A model generated the notes under the pieces. It was given only the letters and a program-made list of their open reading frames with translations, made no database searches and had not been told where the DNA came from. From contig CAJJDN010000056.1 of the NCBI GenBank assembly GCA_905182985.1, positions 331,247-395,246 of the forward strand: a DNA stretch of 64,000 nucleotides, written 5' to 3'. Source of the stretch: Paramecium sonneborni (Eukaryota; Ciliophora; Oligohymenophorea; Peniculida; Parameciidae). Each line of letters opens with the position of its first letter. The stretch's first letter is position 1. A program made the translations under genes and the position numbers. Of the stretch, positions 1-12,386 are shown piece by piece.

Positions 1-392
1 TTATAGATACTAATCTAAAGTGTTGGCTTTTAGAAGTGAATGCTTCACCTTCATTATCTAGAGATTATTTATTAGATGAATTAATAAAATAATAATTGAT
101 TGATGATATATTTGATCTACTTGATTCTCCAAATTATGATAGATAAAGACTATGTGAAGTTTTAGAAAGACGAATTTAAGAGGAGCAAATGAATAAAACA
201 CAAAATAATACTAAATTATAATTATAAAGAGATCTTAATTATATTTTAAATGGCCAACATATTAGAAGATATGGAGAAATGCCAAAGAATTTAGGTGGTT
301 TTATGAGATTGGCACCTTCAGAAAAGTATGAGAAACTTTAATCAATTGTTCAAAATCAAAAAACGATCAATGGCAGAGGTACTATTGATTGA
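1..392 (+). CDS. Tubulin tyrosine ligase-like protein, C-terminal part (partial)
   Basis: The reading frame is open from the window edge to TGA at 390-392. It starts with the hallmark TTLL motif LKCWLLEVNASPSLS, which in this ATP-grasp family carries ligand and metal residues near the end of the catalytic core. It is followed by a basic tail with several UAR-encoded glutamines. TTLL enzymes add Glu, Gly or Tyr to tubulin tails and are expanded in ciliates, whose cilia carry heavily modified tubulin. The catalytic core lies outside the window, so the type (glutamylase, glycylase or tyrosine ligase) cannot be told. The family call is firm. The true 3' end could lie further on if the TGA falls in an intron. 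Confidence 0.8.
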
Positions 393-632
393 TTACATTG
401 ATAAACATAAACAATTACTATTTGATTATATAAATTAGATATGATTTATTAAAGTATTTCCTAAAAAAACTAATGATCTTATCTTTTTTAGTAAATTAGA
501 TGAGCAAAATAATATGAATGTGTAATTTAATTATTGAATCTATATGATGATTTGATAATTATTGAGGGTAAGTTAAATGTAAAATAAAAAGACCTAATTT
601 CTTGAGAAATAAATTATTTTTTAATTTATTTA
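393..632. other. Spacer between TTLL gene and cNMP gene
   Basis: About 240 bp with no convincing reading frame. A short open stretch near 510-580 could be an unrecognised exon, but it cannot be joined cleanly to either neighbour. Confidence 0.4.
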
Positions 633-2044
633 ATGATAACATCTCCAAATAAACAATTTATTGAAAATTAAAGAAAAAAATCTAACATCTTTATAAATGG
701 ATTATCAAAAGAGTAATTGATGTCTTTGTGTATAGAAATTTTAAAGAAAAATCCTGAGTAAAGAAGATAAGAAGATATATAAGTATGTATTTGTTATAAA
801 AATAGATTATTTAAGCTGCTACAAAAGATATTGAATTCTTTTAGTAAGTTAATATTGATTAAGGGGAATTGATGCTTAAGGAGTGTTTAAAAAGAATGAC
901 TATTGAAATGTTTGAAGAGGTAAGTATGTAAATAATTTGAGAATGATGTAGTATTTGAATAAGGTGATAAACCATAATCATTTTATATAATATTGAGTGG
1001 AAGTGTTTCAGTTTATATATTAAAGACACCGACAGTAGAGCATAAAGATTAAGAATTAGAGAGAGTAGAGAAGATAAAGAGGAAGTAAATTTAGTTGTAT
1101 TATAAGATTGATCATTTTTTACCAAAAGAGTATACATGGGGTAAAGTTTTGGAGAATTAGCATTTTTGAATGATAGTTTAAGATCAGCAAGCATAATTTG
1201 TGATTGTCATAGTATCCTAGCAGTACTGAGTAAAAAAGATTATAAAGATGTTTTGTAAAAGGCTTAAGAAAATAAATTAAGACAATAGATAAAAGAGTTT
1301 CATTCTTGTTTAAAATAGCATTAGATTTCTCCAAAATTATTAGATATATTGTTTTTAGCATTTTAGAGTTCTCATTATTAATTCAGATAGGCTGTGTATT
1401 ATCAAGGTTAATTAAGCAAATAAGAGATCTATTTAGTGTAAAGTGGAGAGTTTGTAATATGTTAAAATAATGATGGATAATATAATAGTCCTAAAAAGCA
1501 GACTTATTCTTAAATAGCTTTATTATAGAAAGGTTAAATATTTGGTGATCATGAGAGTTTTAATAATATTGATAAAAGATAGTAGAGTGTATTTTGTAAT
1601 TCAGAGAATGGTATAGCTCTTAAGATTCAATTAAGTTGTTTGATTTAAAGATTATAAACAACAAATGAAATGCATTTATATGAGCAATTAAAAAATGTTT
1701 GCTTATAGAGAGAATAAGTAAGATCAGATAGATAATAAAAATAAGTGTCTCAAGATGAGAATATAATAATAGATATGAAATATGTAAGGAAAAGAGATCT
1801 CACATATCAAACAAAAAGAGTAAGATCAGCAAGAAGAAATACATTTAGTATTCGAAGTCCTCTCTAAATTGTTGAGGATGTTATAAAGAATAAAAAACTT
1901 GTGTATTAATAATTATACAAGGAAGATGATTATCGATCTAATACTTACTCAAGGATGGCAAGTACATAAAGACCAAATATTTCTTAATTGAGAAGATAAA
2001 CTTGGGAATAATTTTTAACCAATGATTAAAAGTATTTCAATTGA
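633..2044 (+). CDS. Cyclic-nucleotide-binding domain protein
   Basis: The start at 633 is the first ATG after an in-frame TGA (603-605). Three introns are needed: 783-805 (23 nt), 920-941 (22 nt) and 1097-1128 (32 nt). Splicing the last joins QLVYM to GQSFGELAFLNDSLRSAS, a textbook phosphate-binding cassette that keeps the Glu and Arg which hold the cyclic phosphate. Upstream is the usual beta-barrel start NDVVFEQGDKPQSFYIILSG. A second, weaker cNMP-like barrel follows (around 1370-1620, with a GQIFGDHESF stretch), then a basic Arg/Gln-rich tail. There is no kinase or channel domain, so it is probably a stand-alone cAMP/cGMP sensor or a regulatory subunit-like protein. Its 3' end overlaps the convergent MORN gene by 8 bp. 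Confidence 0.75.
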
Positions 2045-2942
2045 TACGAATTCCATTTTTCCATTCTCCAAATGAAGTTTTACCATTTGGCAATTTTAAA
2101 ATGGCTCTTCCATGTTATTTATCTTATTACCATTCTCCTTCATAAACTCTTCCATCAGGGAATCTAAGTGTTCCTTATCCATGTTTTTAATCAAATACAA
2201 AATCACCTTCATATACTTTTCCATCAGGCCATATGTACTTACCTTTTCCATTTCTAATTATTTATTTGTAAAAAAATACTTTTTATTATTTTACCAATAA
2301 CCTATATATTATTTGCCATCTGGCCATGTATATTTACCATAACCATCTATATTATTATTTCTAAACTCTCCATCATAAATTGCTCCATCAGCCCATACAA
2401 ACTTTCCTAAACCATCTTTTTTTCCATGTTTATAAATTCCTTCAAAATAACTAAAGTCTTTATATATAATATTAACCTTCCATCTGGCCATTTCTCACAT
2501 CCCTTTCCATGTTATAAATCATGTTCCCATTAACCTATATAAGTAGCTCCATCTTCATGTATATATGTTCCTTAACCATGTGCTTCATCGTTCTCCCATT
2601 ATCCCTCATATATTTCACCATTTGAATGTATTAATCTACCTCTTCCATGAGCATTTCCTTAATAAAAATAACCTTCATATTTTGAACCATCCTTTCTTAA
2701 ATAAATCGATTTACATCACAAATCAATATTCCCTTTCCATGTCTTAAATCATTTATCCATTCTCCAAAGTAAGTGGCTCCATTTTCTAATTTCATTGGTT
2801 CTTTCAGTACTTTTTAATGAACAAGTGAATCATTAATATCGTCAATACCAAAATCAAATGGAGATTATTGTCTAGATCCAACATTAATCACGCTGGCGGA
2901 ATATCTACGGTAAAAACTGACGCTACGTTCTTAACTATTCAT
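2037..2942 (-). CDS. MORN-repeat protein
   Basis: After removing introns at 2692-2714 (23 nt), 2451-2476 (26 nt) and 2254-2279 (26 nt), the minus strand reads as about ten consecutive MORN units such as GATYFGEW, GEIYEGQW, GAIYDGEF and GRVYEGEW, each about 23 residues. MORN arrays bind membranes or act as scaffolds; in ciliates they are common in cortical and ciliary proteins. ATG at 2942 lies directly after an in-frame TGA and gives a Ser/Arg-rich leader. Upstream sequence to about 3070 is less AT-rich and has coding-like frames (ATG at 3070), so an extra 5' exon is possible. The stop at 2037-2039 lies inside the last codons of the opposing gene. Confidence 0.85.
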
Positions 2943-3152
2943 TCACACTGTCATTATATTTTTGCAATTGAATCTTCCAAACTCGTTAACGAGCTTACCA
3001 TCCACGAATCCAAGACTGCATTTTAACTATTTTATGCTCCTACGATTTCAAGAACTCTAAGCTTTGCCATCGTGGTTTAGATTTTCTATCTTGTTCTATT
3101 TAATTTTGTAAGTCATGTTTCCAACAAGTACAATTATTACCCATTAATTTTA

Positions 3153-3802
3153 ATGTTAGAACAATTATCTGCTGCTGGCTTTATGAGTCTAAAGTTCTTA
3201 CAAGTCAAAAAGCCGATTTTCTTTAAGCAACAGAGCATAGTTATCGATGTGATATAGCATAAGAATACTGTTAGCATGATATTCTATACTTCAATTATAG
3301 TATTTTGAGTTATTTTGCAAAATGTATCAATTATGGTATATAGTATCTGGATTTGTTGGTTATTTGTTATATGATGGAATAAGCAAGATAATTAAAGAGT
3401 TTCTAATTCAATCTTTAGAAGTTGTCAAATTAAAATTAAGGTCTCTGAAATAATGGCTGAAGTAACTTCATTTGCATTTGTTTATGGTGCTGTTGATGTA
3501 TTAATTACATTAGTAGCTTAATCTTATTCAGGAGGGATATAAGAAACAATTTTTCATTTTATTTAGTTTTTCTGTAGTATTGGAATTTTTTGATTACTAA
3601 AACATCTATGTCTCAGCTTAAAATACATCCTATGTATTTTTGATGAAACTTTGAATTTCAAATTATTTCTTTTATTCTTATAAAGATTTTTGAAGTTATT
3701 GGCTAAATTTCTTATTTTTCTAGTATCAAAATTACAATCTCATATTTGATATTAGTTTTTCTTGTTTATTATTAAGAAAGAGATAAAATATTAATGAGTT
3801 GA
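3153..3802 (+). CDS. Small multi-span membrane protein, possibly MPDU1/PQ-loop-like
   Basis: The start at 3153 opens a frame that continues after a 31-nt intron (3270-3300) and a 20-nt intron near 3397-3416. The spliced protein begins with a Lys-rich leader, then a hydrophobic segment ending YLLYDGISKIIKES, then EIMAEVTSFAFVYGAVDVL, another membrane span. The spacing resembles the first PQ-loop of mannose-P-dolichol utilization defect proteins, but the PQ pair itself is not present, so the assignment is an inference. The frame after about 3590 (TGA at 3591-3593 unless spliced) can be continued with further introns to a TGA near 3795-3802. The 3' half is uncertain. Confidence 0.4.
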
Positions 3803-4083
3803 AAAGATACTTTTAGAAAGGGAATATAAACTATTCATGAAGCCAAATATGACCTGGAAATTGCTTAAATTTGATGATGCAATTAGAAAATAATATATAT
3901 AATTTTTAAATCATTCTTAATTTTAAATTAGACTTAAATTAAGTTTGATTTGAAATTTGTAAGTAGTTGTATTAAATTGCTTTATCTGTTTGAATAAGAA
4001 ATGTAAATAAGAACTAGCTGCTAAACCAGTAAAATGGACTATTCCTCTTATTAAATTATTTAAAAGGAGATGAATGAGTGAGG
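3803..4083 (+). other. Spacer with possible decayed membrane-protein exon
   Basis: A short open frame (GIQTIHEAKYDLEIAQ, around 3820-3870) resembles the N-terminus of the membrane gene at 43989 (TNPIHEAQYQDF). A second frame from ATG 3837 runs about 70 codons with one possible 21-nt intron. Neither makes a convincing gene. Confidence 0.25.
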
Positions 4084-4984
4084 ATGTTTGCTAAAAAATT
4101 CAGATTTGTGTTTAATTAACAATGGCTACATAAAATAGAAAATTAAAAATTAAAATGGGAAAGATTATAATTATATAAAAAGATTAGAGCAATAATTAGC
4201 TATCCAGTAATATAAACATTTAAATATACATTTCCTGATCAAAAGAAGATGAATTTGAAAAAAATTATGCAATAAGTAATTTTAACTTTATTATTATATT
4301 TAAAAGATCAATTTTCTTTGATTCTGTTGTTTTTAGCTTTTCTTCATGGTGAGTTTACTTTTTAGCATTACTATTTGGATTTGAATTTTCTAAATTTTTA
4401 ATACTACAATTCCATCTTAAAAGATACAACAGAATTAAATAAAACATACTTAAGATTTAGTTTGATTGCGATGTGAAATGCATTTCTATAATGTATTACC
4501 CTAGTTTCTTTAGCAAAAAAAAAGTTTGGTAATTAAAAACTATTTGTAAAAATGATTAAACTTGATTTAGTGTTGCATTCTTAGAATAATACTTTGTAAA
4601 TTATGATCCCAATAAATTTATTTATTTAGTGTTATCGGTATTGAAAAATATACATTCAAATTAATCGTCATTTTAACAGCCTTCCTTAATTTCTTATTCA
4701 CATTAATAATGGCTGTTAGAAATCATTATGTCGTTTCAAAGTCTATGGTAAAACTTCTAATTATTTTTTATTTTATCTTCTTCACTCTATCTTCCTCATC
4801 AACATTTTATTAGGCTTGGACTAAAAAGGACTTTATTTTTTATAATTTAACTGTTTCTATCAGTATCCTATCAAAATTATAGATAAAAATTAATAAATTA
4901 AAGACTCATGAAAATAATTACAATTTTAAAAAATCTTAAGTTTACATAATTACTTAAAATATCTCATTCTTTTATAATAATTGA
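4084..4984 (+). CDS. Multi-span membrane protein, unknown
   Basis: The ATG at 4084 starts a 130-codon open run to a TGA at 4474, which falls inside a 32-nt intron (4473-4504). A 25-nt and a 34-nt intron follow, restoring a frame to TGA 4982-4984. The N-terminal half is basic and amphipathic; hydrophobic segments include LKLIVILTAFLN-type and MVKLLIIFYFIFFTLSSS stretches, giving roughly five or six predicted spans. No diagnostic motif was found; distant similarity to a PQ-loop (FYQAW) was considered but not relied on. The stop lies only 18 bp from the stop of the convergent SelT-like gene. Confidence 0.5.
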
Positions 4985-5002
4985 TCTACCTCTCTTATTT
5001 TA

Positions 5003-5550
5003 TCATAATCTAAATAATGTATCTATAGATGGCATTTAACCACTATTGGTTTTAGAATGTATTAACTAATCATTAATAAATATCTCAAAAGCTCCAGAAG
5101 ATGATAGTTAAGGAATAATAAAATTAAAAGCTAAATAACTCAAAATCCCATATTTTAATTTGCTTGGAATTATATGAGTTCTCCAAAAATCACTCATTTC
5201 ACTAATTTTTTTGTCAAAAATATTAAATAGCAATGGACCCATATTTTATACTTGTTAAAAGCTGCAATAATCTTTCTTTGGATTCTCCCAAAGGATATTG
5301 CATACCGATTCCTTTTATTCATTCATTAAACTAATTGAATATAGCTTATTGAATTTATTAAATGTCCCCTTTGTAAGATCACCTTGTGCAATATTAAACA
5401 AGAGATTCAACTTTTCCATTTTCGACATGTTTTTTAGTAGGACGATTCGTAATTTATTCTTATTTTTCTAACCATTATTCCTTATATTCTGTATTCTGAA
5501 AAACTCAATAGTTAAAAGTGCCAAAAATATTATGGTAATTGTTTTTCCAT
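5003..5550 (-). CDS. Selenoprotein T-like thioredoxin-fold protein (Rdx family)
   Basis: The C-terminal half reads SSGAFEIFINDQLIHSKTNS then GQMPSIDTLF, matching the family signature of SelT (S-T-G-A-F-E-I ... W-S-K-L ... G-P-S ... L). Upstream lies a hydrophobic hairpin (YGILSYLAFNFIIP), the membrane insertion typical of SelT, an ER thioredoxin-like oxidoreductase. One 29-nt intron joins the N-terminal exon (ATG 5550, IRINYESSYQKTCRKWK) to the rest. At the place where SelT normally has CxxU or CxxC there is only YESSY, so the redox pair appears missing. It is either a non-catalytic paralogue or has a mis-modelled first exon. The stop TGA is at 5003-5005. Confidence 0.7.
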
Positions 5551-5616
5551 AAATATTAATTTAACTGAATTAATTGAAAAATTGTTTAATATTTTAATTT
5601 ATTTAAGACTCAAAAT

Positions 5617-7737
5617 TCATTATTAATAAAACTACTACATCATTTTAGTTACTTAAATTTCATTATCAAATTATGCATGTCTTCTATTTGATTTTCTCGA
5701 TTATTTAGATGATTAAAGCTAAGAGAAATCTATAATTTTTGATGCTCTAAAGATAGACTTTAGTTCAGCACCTAGTTTTTCAATTAATTATTTATTAATA
5801 TCATGTTCTTATTTTGGGTTTTCACCTTCATACTATTTTAATATATCATCATATGCATTATAAATCCTTTAATAAATGATATTCTCATTTTCCTCACTAG
5901 CTCTCTTCTTTGGTTAAAGAATTTTTGTAGGAGTATTTTAAGGTTCGCTTAATAGTGTAGTGTGTCTTATTCTTGCTTTTTCTTCTAAGAAGTTTCTGTT
6001 AAATTTTAATTCATTTTTATCTGGAGCTATCATTTATTTAGGAGTAAAATTAAAAACTAAGAGTTATTAATTACTAAGTAAAATACTCTTAAGTTTATTT
6101 AATTCTTCCAATTTCTATAGTATATAATAGACATCCAAATGATTTGATATTTCTTTCATAGATTTTCTATATAATTTTACATGGATATTCGAACGGAATA
6201 ATTTAGAACAAAATAAATGATTTAAGAATATTCTTATTGTTAAATTTAGAGGTTGTGATCTATTTATTATTTTAGTAATTTATTTTTGGAAATAATCCAA
6301 ACCACATGAACAATTAAATTTTTTAGCCAATTGTATATGATGATCAATTAAATTTGCTGAAATAATACATTCCTCTTCAGTTACAATTTATTTTTTATTT
6401 GTATCATTAATAAATAAAGGTAGGTTTTAACTTGAGAAGGGTAACATAGAAAATGAGTTCTATTTTGATTTAATTGAGTTATTTTTCTATAGAATACGAC
6501 TAATTGGCAATTTCTATTAACTTCCTTCTTCATTAATGTTTAAAATATTAGTTTTTGACATTTTACATTAAATTGCAGAATTCAAAGCTTCAAATTATTA
6601 TTCCTAATATTCTCTTTATTTTATGGTATCAAATGAAAATTCATAGATTTTATTTGCTAAAATGAGATATACTAATTAATCATGTTATAAATTTACATTA
6701 TAATCGATTATAAATCTAAATCACAAATCCTAGAATAAAGAATGAAATTTTTAAAAAACCTCCTAAACGAGCAAGAAGATCAGTAATTTTTTGGTATGAT
6801 CGATTGACAGTATATTTGAGTTTGTTTTTTTTGAATATGAATGATGCATAAACATCATTATCAATATTAACTACTTATTTAGAGTCTCTAGAATCTACTG
6901 CATAAGCCTGACTCTGATGAACATTTTCATAAATTATACTCTCATCATTATTTAAATCATATTAAGTAATAAGAAGTTCTTGTTCTTTCGAAAATGTATT
7001 TGGTACAAATTTAATTGAATAAGTATCATCTAAAAAGGTTTGTATATATTGTTCCGATACTTCCATAGGATTTACAACCTTATCATTATATTAATTATAC
7101 TTAATTCTGAAATATTAATTACACATTAAATATTTAATCTTCTAAGTTTTAATCTGGGATGCAAGATGATTAATTATTTTAACATTTTGATATAATTAAA
7201 TGAACTTCATATTTTTCTAAAAATATATAAAATAAATTTTACTAGAATCATTTTATCCGAAGTACAAATATTAATTTTATCTATTTTTATTACTTAAATA
7301 TGTACTCCAAACATAAAAAGTGATCAGTCTAATAAGTTTAAAGAGAATCGGCACTTGCTATTTAAAATTGTTCAGGTCTGCATTTTCCAATTGTTATTAA
7401 TGTTTTATTCGTAATGATTTAATTTTCAATTGTTCTTCAGTTAATATTTAAAAGCATAATACATTTATTGTAAAGTAACATTAAAATAGGTAGACTAAGA
7501 AATATTATTAAAGCCAACTGCAAGTGTCCTTTCCCCAGAGAGTGATATAAATTAAGGAATTTCTTCGAAATTATTCACTACTATAGCTGATAATTCGCCT
7601 TTGTTAATAAAGCTGATTATGTTTGACGAGAAAAAGAGAAATACTACTGTTATAGTAGCAATAGAAGCTAAGCCTCCTACTTCAGTCTAATGCTTAGAAT
7701 GGCCATTAAATTTAAGGGAGACTGGTTGGCCAAACAT
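5617..7737 (-). CDS. Ciliate-type transmembrane protein with MFGQPV head and LGGF motif
   Basis: From ATG 7737 the minus strand gives MFGQPVSLKFNGHSKHQTEV, a hydrophobic span (LASIATITVVFLFFSSNIISF), a long extracytoplasmic region, then KITDLLARLGGFLKISFFIL, a second span near the end of the luminal part. A 25-nt intron (ending LYLILANKIYEF) leads into a long basic cytoplasmic tail rich in Gln, ending at TGA 5617-5619. This two-span architecture with the Y/F-D-x-F-G-Q-P start and the L-x-R-L-G-G-F motif belongs to a large, functionally unknown ciliate family. A 22-nt intron removes a TGA around residue 230. The splicing between about 7430 and 7500 is unresolved. Expression and function cannot be inferred. 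Confidence 0.65.
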
Positions 7738-7831
7738 GTCTATCTTACGTAAGACTAAAATGATAATATGAGTAGATCATTACATTTGCAAAGCATATCG
7801 TACAAAAACCTTTTAAATTATTAAAATTAAC

Positions 7832-10800
7832 ATGATTATGTTGATGATATTTTTTGTGATATATGCCAAAGACATAAGTATATATATCCTATTATTGTGT
7901 GAGATAGAGATATTAACTTAAATGAAGTTGTATAAGATAGCATACTATAGTTTGATTATAAAGTATATAGATTAAAAGTTAGTGATCGTGATTAATTTCA
8001 CCATAAAGCTCTAGTCTTAAATTTATTTTCATAAAACAAAAGTTTAAAAGTTTATGTCGATTGTGATACGTAAACACTCTATTGAACAAAATTAGGTAGC
8101 CAAAATTTTTAGATTTTTATTAATGGTAATCCACCACTTTGTAACCAATAACTAAAAATTTCATACCAACAAAGGATTAATGGAAATTGCTCTGATAATC
8201 AATTTTTTATAACAGTTCTATCAGACTCAATTTCAAGCTATGAATTAATACTTTTTATTTTTGATGGAATTCATTCTCTAGAATATAATGTTCCTTTCAA
8301 GTATGTAATCTTTGTTAAAATTAAGCGGAATATTGATTCCTTAAGAAATACATTAATTCAAAGTTGAACCAAGTTACTTAAATGAAGAAATCACTATAGA
8401 AATTACTCTAGAAAAAGCATAAAGTTTTATTAAGAAATGTTCTTAAAAGGATTGTTTAATTACAAAACTTGATTAAGAAGGTACTTAAAATAGAATTCTT
8501 TTGGAAAAGGATTCATTTAGATTAACTAATTCAAATTGTGAAAACTGTTACTATCTTATTGGTTTATTAAGTGATTATAAATAATACTATAGGATAATAT
8601 TGATAAATATTCACTCTCATATCATCTTAAAAGAAGGACATTATGATTAATATTAAGTTGATCAAGGATATTCAATTTATTATAGTTACTAGATATCAAA
8701 TCTTACTGATATTAAAAAATCAAAATTTTTTTTAACTCAAATAACTGGTCGATGCATGCTTTATGGAAGTTCTTAAAATATGTATCCTAGTTAGACTAAT
8801 TATGAATAGTAAGAAGAATATTAAATAATAATTAATAACACTAAAGAATATTTCTTAACTGTATTTGGAATTTCTTAATGTAAATATAGGATTAATACCT
8901 AAGTAGAAAGAGAATAAACTATTGATTTAACTCTATTTAATTAATTACGTAATGGAATTTCTGTATTACACAAATAAATTGAATAATACAGTTTTTTTAT
9001 AATTCAATTAGAAATATAGGCTAACTTTTCTATTAAATTGTAGAGTCATGTAGGAGATTTTATGATGTATGTCAAATCAAATATTTCTGATAATGAGATA
9101 CCTGACAGTAATTCTTTTTAATGGAAAGATACTAAATAAATAGACATCAAAATTGACAACATAAATTAAGCAAAATACTATTATATTTCAGTTTAATTAT
9201 TAAATTCTGAAGGAGAATTTCTAATTGAATATAATTTAGATGTTGAAATTAAATTCTATGAAGTAAATAATTAGATAATTGATTCAGTAAATGAAAATGA
9301 AATTAAGTATTATAAAATACCAATGCTCTACAGAGACTTACTTTTCATAAAAGAACTTTATACAGAAAATCTAATTTCTGATTTAAGAATTTATGTATCT
9401 TTATTTCAAAGTAATACATTTCCTAATGAACTATCTAATGATTATGTATTTTTAGATAAAAGTCTAATAATACAGTAGGAATAATAAATTTGTAATAAAA
9501 ATTTCAATTAAAATCAAACTTAATGCTTCATATATTTATCGGTCACTTCAACAAATGGACTTGTATTCTATACAATCATTATTTAATAACTTAATAATAA
9601 GATCAAATTGTATGAAGGAATACCTTTAAATTTTAGTTTCCAAGAGAAAGTACTATTTTACTATATTTTAAATGAAAAAGAAGTGACAATTTAGTGGTAT
9701 TCTTAAGGTGGTAGTGAGGCTGATTTATTAGCATATTTAGGTTACTTAAATGATTCCAGTATTTAATATTAATAATTTAAATCTTCAAAATCATAAATCA
9801 ATCATCTTATTTAAACAATCATAATTCCAGAGAATAATTAAGGATATATTTTGTACATAATGGTCTCACCATCTCTTAAACATTTCGAAAATGACGTTTA
9901 TTCTATTGGGGTTTATGAAACTGTTAAGATTCTAACAAAACAAGATACGATGAGAGATTATATTTAAAAAGGATAAATAAAATTCTATATGTTGGCATTA
10001 AATGAGGATACAATATCCATTATTTTTAATATTCAGGTCATAGGAAGTCAAGATTTCATATTTGTCTTATTATAACAAAGTGAGAAAAGTAGACCTCATA
10101 TTATAAATGATTCAATCTAATAGTCTCTAAGGTTTGATTCTTTTTATATCTTTCGAAATTACTATTCAAGATTTTTTGAAAAAGATTATTATGTTTTAGG
10201 AGTATAAGGGGTTGAAGATTGTGAATTTCAATTAAGTTATTAATTGTAAGATACCTATTTCTAGTTTTTTCCAAATGGATATATTCCTTAAGAAATATTC
10301 TAAGAGAGCATACCTACTGTTTATTTATTTATTGAAAAAGAATCATTTTAAATCATTTTAGCGGTATTTACTGGTGCAGTTTAAATTAGAGCTAAACGTT
10401 TTTATAATAAAATAGATTCACTTGATTTTGCAGATTCATTTATTTTAGATGATATTACTAGAGAATTTAAATTGTATGAAATAGATACTTGTTTATATGA
10501 GCGATGCTAATATCTAATTTAAATTATTAAAATTGAAGAAGGAACTTAAGGAAAAGTTTAAATTAAAAAAAATTAGTAGATAATTGAACTTTTTGAAAAT
10601 ACTGCCTAATTTGAGATTCTCTAAAAAGATGAAATCGTAGTATATAATTATAATTCTAAATACAATTTTTTTATTATATTAGAAAATGTTTTTGGGTAAA
10701 TTTAAATTGATGTTTAAGAGTAAAATAAGCCTTCTGATTATAATTAAAATTCTTAAAATATATACATTGTTGATAATAATACAATAATTGATTATGTAAA

Positions 10801-12124
10801 AGCAACTTAGAAAATTGAAAAATTCATAATTAAAATTTAATGTTTAAGTTCAAATGCTGTGTTTTAGATAACAATGAGGCGAAAGTATAAGAAAATATCT
10901 AAACTTCTTTTAGGTTAAACAATAGATATATAATTAATTAGACAGGAATAAATTTTGTTTTAATATTAATCTTTAAGAAATTTAATTAACAATAGTAATA
11001 CAACAAAGTTTCTAACTTTACAAATTATAGGTATTTATGAATCGATTGATATTTTGGATATTTTGATACAACATTCAATTACAAATCCAATAATTCATTC
11101 CTAAAAATAATTTTAGAGGGGTATCTATTTTAAGCTATATGATTTATTTGGCATGTATAATTTGATGATAACTCCGATAAAAAATTCTTCTTACATAAGA
11201 ATACTACTAACAGATGAGGATAACAATATATTGATGAATGGAATTCCATAATATTAGTTAACAAGGGTAGGATAGCCTAACTTTTATTAAGTATCAATTT
11301 TATAAAATTCTACCTTACTACTAGAAGTGTTAACATGTAAAGGTAGCATTTTAATTTAAGGAACATCAAATCCGTTTAATTTAAATAAATAGATTTTCGA
11401 AATACAAATTATGAATAAACCATCATAATACTTCAATTCTATTCTATAATTAGAAAAAGGAACTTACTACTTTTTAGTTAAATTGATATCAAGTTCAGTA
11501 GAAGATGAAAATTAACATCGAATATCTTACTATTATATTAGATAATAGATTTTTGAAAAAAGTGCCCCAATATCGTTTAATTCATTTTAGTTTAGAAGCT
11601 TAAATCTAAATTGGGAAATTGCAAAAAATGAATTAATATTAGAAATTCCAAATTTAATTTATGATAATCAATTAATAGAATTATCATCAATTTCAATATA
11701 CTTTATTATTCAAATATGTGAATAAGATGAGATATTTTGCTTTTATGAATAATATACAGTTGAAGAATAAAAGGAGACATAATTTGTCATAATTGTAAAT
11801 TAATCATCATAGGAAAATAATACTAAGATAAATCTTGATATTTAAAATAAATAAAAAATTTAAATAAATATAATAGGAAAAGTAGAAATCGTATTAGGGT
11901 ACGATTTATAAGAATTAACATATCCATTTCCAATCAGGGAATTGAATATTTAAGACATATAAGAACAATAAGGGAAATATCAGTAAGGGTACGGAATAAT
12001 AATTTTAATGATATCAATATTTTTAATTTATATTGTGTGTGGAAAAAGGAGAAATGAAGTAAAAAGTAAGGTAGCAAAGACTTAAATAATAGAAATGAAT
12101 TATTAAACATTTGATATAAAATGA
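7832..12124 (+). CDS. Large type I surface protein, ~1,400 residues
   Basis: The N-terminus (ATG 7832, MIMLMIFFVIYA) looks like a signal peptide. A long intron-poor frame then runs to TGA 12122-12124. A 33-nt intron restores SLKVYVDC to SQNFQIFINGNPPLC. The ectodomain consists of many short beta-rich segments with repeated K-x-Y-(Y/F)-(F/I) and VYVDC-like strands and scattered Cys, resembling repeated bacterial pre-peptidase-like beta-sandwich modules, though this is only an impression. Near the end a single membrane span (GIIILMISIFLIYIVCGK) is followed by a short basic tail. Paramecium surface antigens are GPI-anchored and strictly Cys-periodic; this is not one of them. The first intron (about 38 nt) is uncertain. 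Function is unknown. Confidence 0.65.
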
Positions 12125-12386
12125 TATCAATTTTAATAGATAGTTTTTGATTCATTTTAATAAGAGACTAAGTTTTTCTGAAATATTTAGATTATTAAAT
12201 TGTTATAAATAATTAGATTATTGAATTGTAATAATATAGAATAATTTGTGATAAATTAATAGAGAATAAGAGATGATTTTAAAAGAATGATTGAAATATA
12301 GGGAAAGAGATTAATAAGTAAATGTAATATATAAATGAAAATATGACAATTTTTAAAGAATAAAAATATTTATTAAAATATTATTT

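Noticed and set aside
2112..2747. Plus-strand ORFs inside the MORN gene
   Set aside because: They are antisense to clear MORN repeats and have no Gln-coded UAR pattern.
5003..5005. Terminal TGA of the SelT-like gene as selenocysteine
   Set aside because: It lies at the C-terminus, not at the redox motif position, and the family normally ends there.
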